Translations under genes and position numbers: made by a program
DNA from: Candidatus Bathyarchaeota archaeon
GTDB taxonomy: Archaea > Thermoproteota > Bathyarchaeia > Bathyarchaeales > Bathycorpusculaceae
DNA length: 15,302 bases
Direction of reading: 5' to 3'
Assembly: GCA_030627225.1 (NCBI GenBank)
Contig: DAOUSM010000005.1
Span: 1-15,302 of the forward strand
The notes under the pieces: generated by a model
What the model was told of the DNA's origin: nothing
Seen by the model: the letters and a program-made list of their open reading frames with translations, nothing else
The model's database searches: none
Shown here: positions 13,871 through 15,302 of the stretch, in pieces
Layout of the letters: every line of letters starts with the position of its first letter
How positions within the stretch are numbered: position 1 is the first letter of the stretch

Positions 13871-14542
13871 TCATTTGTTTTCAAGTCTTGCCTTTGTGAT
13901 GAACAGGTAGCCGCTTTGGTTTTTCCAAACTTTTTCCACTTTAATGATCTGTATTCTTTTTTTGAAGAACGGTGCGTCAAGCACCAAGGTCTCGTATTCT
14001 CCTCCTTCGCCAACGAGTGAAACACTATACTGCCTGTTCAGTTCTATTAAAGCTTCAACGGTGTTTTCGTCGATTTTTCTTCCAAGCCATTCCTTGCTGA
14101 AACCATATGCGTAAACTCCGGTTATAATGACATCGAATTTCAGGCTTAAAATCTCCTTTAAAATGTCTAGAGGATTTTCATGCCAAAGGGGCGTTATCGA
14201 CTTCAGCTTTAACTGTTTGCAGATTTTTTCTATTCTTGTTTTTTGATAGTTTGAGGCTATTGCCCCAGAAACTACGGCATCCACATCAAGCCTTTCAATT
14301 AAACGTTTGAGGTCTTCAACCTCTTTTTCTTTAATTCCAGAGGTTTCGGCCTTTACAAGTGGAATTTCAACAGCCTCTGCGAATAGGTCGACTAGGCGGA
14401 TGTTTGGGTAATGGAACATCCAGCTGTCTTCTCTCAAGGGAATCATGCTTACTAAATAGTTTATCTCATAGCCTTTGTTTATAACGCGGTGGAGTGCGAG
14501 AACGGAGTCTTTCCCGCCTGTGACTAAAACTGCAACACGCAT
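13871..14542 (-). CDS. dph6: Diphthine--ammonia ligase (Dph6, ATP-PPase family)
   Basis: A 223-residue enzyme that amidates diphthine on the histidine of elongation factor 2 using ATP and ammonia, the last step of diphthamide synthesis in archaea and eukaryotes. The PP-loop reads TGGKDS (8-13), with T in place of the usual first S. The family block SGAIASNYQKTRIEKIC (92-108) and the C-terminal GEGGEYETLVLDAP (178-191) are clear. The length fits the archaeal form, without the fused RidA-like domains of eukaryotes. ATG 14542 gives the normal MRVAVLVTGGKDS opening. It lies 57 bp downstream of a geranylgeranyl-reductase-family gene on the same strand and may share its transcript; the two pathways are unrelated. 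Confidence 0.93.
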   Translation of the reverse strand: MRVAVLVTGGKDSVLALHRVINKGYEINYLVSMIPLREDSWMFHYPNIRLVDLFAEAVEIPLVKAETSGIKEKEVEDLKRLIERLDVDAVVSGAIASNYQKTRIEKICKQLKLKSITPLWHENPLDILKEILSLKFDVIITGVYAYGFSKEWLGRKIDENTVEALIELNRQYSVSLVGEGGEYETLVLDAPFFKKRIQIIKVEKVWKNQSGYLFITKARLENK

Positions 14543-14599
14543 TCAATTACACTTCATGCTATACTTGGTCATTAACCAATAAATTAACGAGAGCAATGT

Positions 14600-15302
14600 C
14601 TATTCTATAAGTTTTGACCGAGCCTCATCGAATAAAGCTTCTGTTTTCATTTTCCACTGTTCAAAGTTTTCCGGAGTTTCTGGATAGTTTCTATAATGGA
14701 CTTTGACTTGCCGCATCAGGTTAACTGTGAGCCGCAGCCTGTTTAGAAAACGTATTCTCTTCAATCCTCTAAAAACTCGTTTAGCAGTCTCAGTTATTCT
14801 TAGATGAAATTCTTCGTCTAAACCGGCTTTTAGAACATCTTCCTCAGTTAAAAGCTTACATTTCATTCCATAATTTAGTTCTTCGTTCCGGCTTTTAAGA
14901 AGAAGCATACGGAAAACATCCAGTCCAGCCTGCTTCGTCCCATACATCTCCATAAACTTACGGTTGTAGGACCACAGGGATTTACGACTGACATCACCTT
15001 TTTCCAAAGCCTCAACTATCGTTTTTCCAGCGAGATAACCGCTTAGCATCGATGGCCCTATTCCGCCACCGTGGATTGGATTTACCAAGCATGCTGCGTC
15101 GCCGAGAATTGCAACTCCATTCCCAACCATGTTATCCAAAGGTCTGCGTGTCGGGTCGTACCATGCCCCTCCACTTAGAAGCAGAGAACCCTCAAAAAGA
15201 GGCTTGGTTAAAACGTATTTGTAGAATTGTTTTTTAGGATTTGGGAACTTACTTCGCATACAAACTCCTAGACCAGCATTGACTTTTGCTCCGCCTTTAA
15301 GG
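14600..15302 (-). CDS. Geranylgeranyl reductase family flavoprotein (N-terminus outside window)
   Basis: The C-terminal 234 residues of an FAD-dependent oxidoreductase. The frame continues past the apparent ATG at 15259 to the window edge: the residues before it, KGGAKVNAGLGVC, match the strand that precedes this point in the family, so the ATG is internal. The second FAD contact motif GDAACLVNPIHGGGIGPSMLSG (67-88 of the visible part) is typical. In archaea such enzymes saturate the geranylgeranyl chains of membrane ether lipids, but paralogues reduce other isoprenoids, so the substrate is inferred. The helical tail (about 130-234) is rich in basic residues. The Rossmann domain with the dinucleotide motif must lie beyond 15302. 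Confidence 0.9.
   Translation of the reverse strand, partial: LKGGAKVNAGLGVCMRSKFPNPKKQFYKYVLTKPLFEGSLLLSGGAWYDPTRRPLDNMVGNGVAILGDAACLVNPIHGGGIGPSMLSGYLAGKTIVEALEKGDVSRKSLWSYNRKFMEMYGTKQAGLDVFRMLLLKSRNEELNYGMKCKLLTEEDVLKAGLDEEFHLRITETAKRVFRGLKRIRFLNRLRLTVNLMRQVKVHYRNYPETPENFEQWKMKTEALFDEARSKLIE

Noticed and set aside
15052..15237. 61-codon plus-strand frame near the window end
   Set aside because: It is antisense to the FAD-binding GDAA motif region of the geranylgeranyl-reductase-family gene.

Overview
The window is archaeal. It carries the ribosomal proteins eL15 and eL13, two protein subunits of archaeal RNase P, an exosome-linked RNA-binding protein, a diphthamide ligase, a geranylgeranyl-reductase-type flavoprotein and an intron-containing tRNA, and its promoters look like TATA boxes. 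The presence of eL13, a tRNA intron at a non-canonical site, many TTG starts and a moderate A+T bias suggest a Thermoproteota/TACK lineage, possibly Bathyarchaeia. That placement is inference from gene content, not from a marker-gene tree.

Layout. Positions 1-1103 (minus) hold the N-terminal part of an XPD/DinG-type iron-sulfur helicase with an extra zinc ribbon in front. Positions 1175-2917 hold a divergent pair: a nucleoside-deoxyribosyltransferase-like protein (minus) and a DUF401-type membrane transporter (plus). Positions 2934-3710 hold two tRNAs, Phe(GAA) on minus with a 27-nt intron and Val(CAC) on plus, separated by a gene-poor stretch with palindromes and one possible small membrane protein. 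Positions 3795-4939 hold a two-site zinc protein of unknown function and a rhomboid protease. Positions 5126-6084 (minus) hold a SAM methyltransferase split by one frameshift.

Positions 6295-8642 (minus) are a tight operon in the order eL15, eL13, COG1325 RNA-binding protein, Rpp30 and Pop5. This is a piece of the archaeal exosome superoperon, coupling ribosome parts to RNA processing. Its upstream region (8643-8885) has a strong TATA box and two regions of potential RNA structure. Positions 9015-9218 hold a two-helix membrane protein.

Positions 9381-13680 hold two complete ABC exporters, each an ATPase plus a permease, arranged tail to tail with 27 bp between them and sharing the same TATA core. 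Positions 13871-15302 (minus) hold a Dph6-type diphthamide ligase and the C-terminal part of a geranylgeranyl-reductase-family protein.

I did not find CRISPR arrays, insertion sequences or an obvious novel defence system. The points most worth a second look are the tRNA-Phe intron with its misleading pseudo-anticodon, the zinc-ribbon helicase, the structured leader of the ribosomal operon and the frameshifted methyltransferase.
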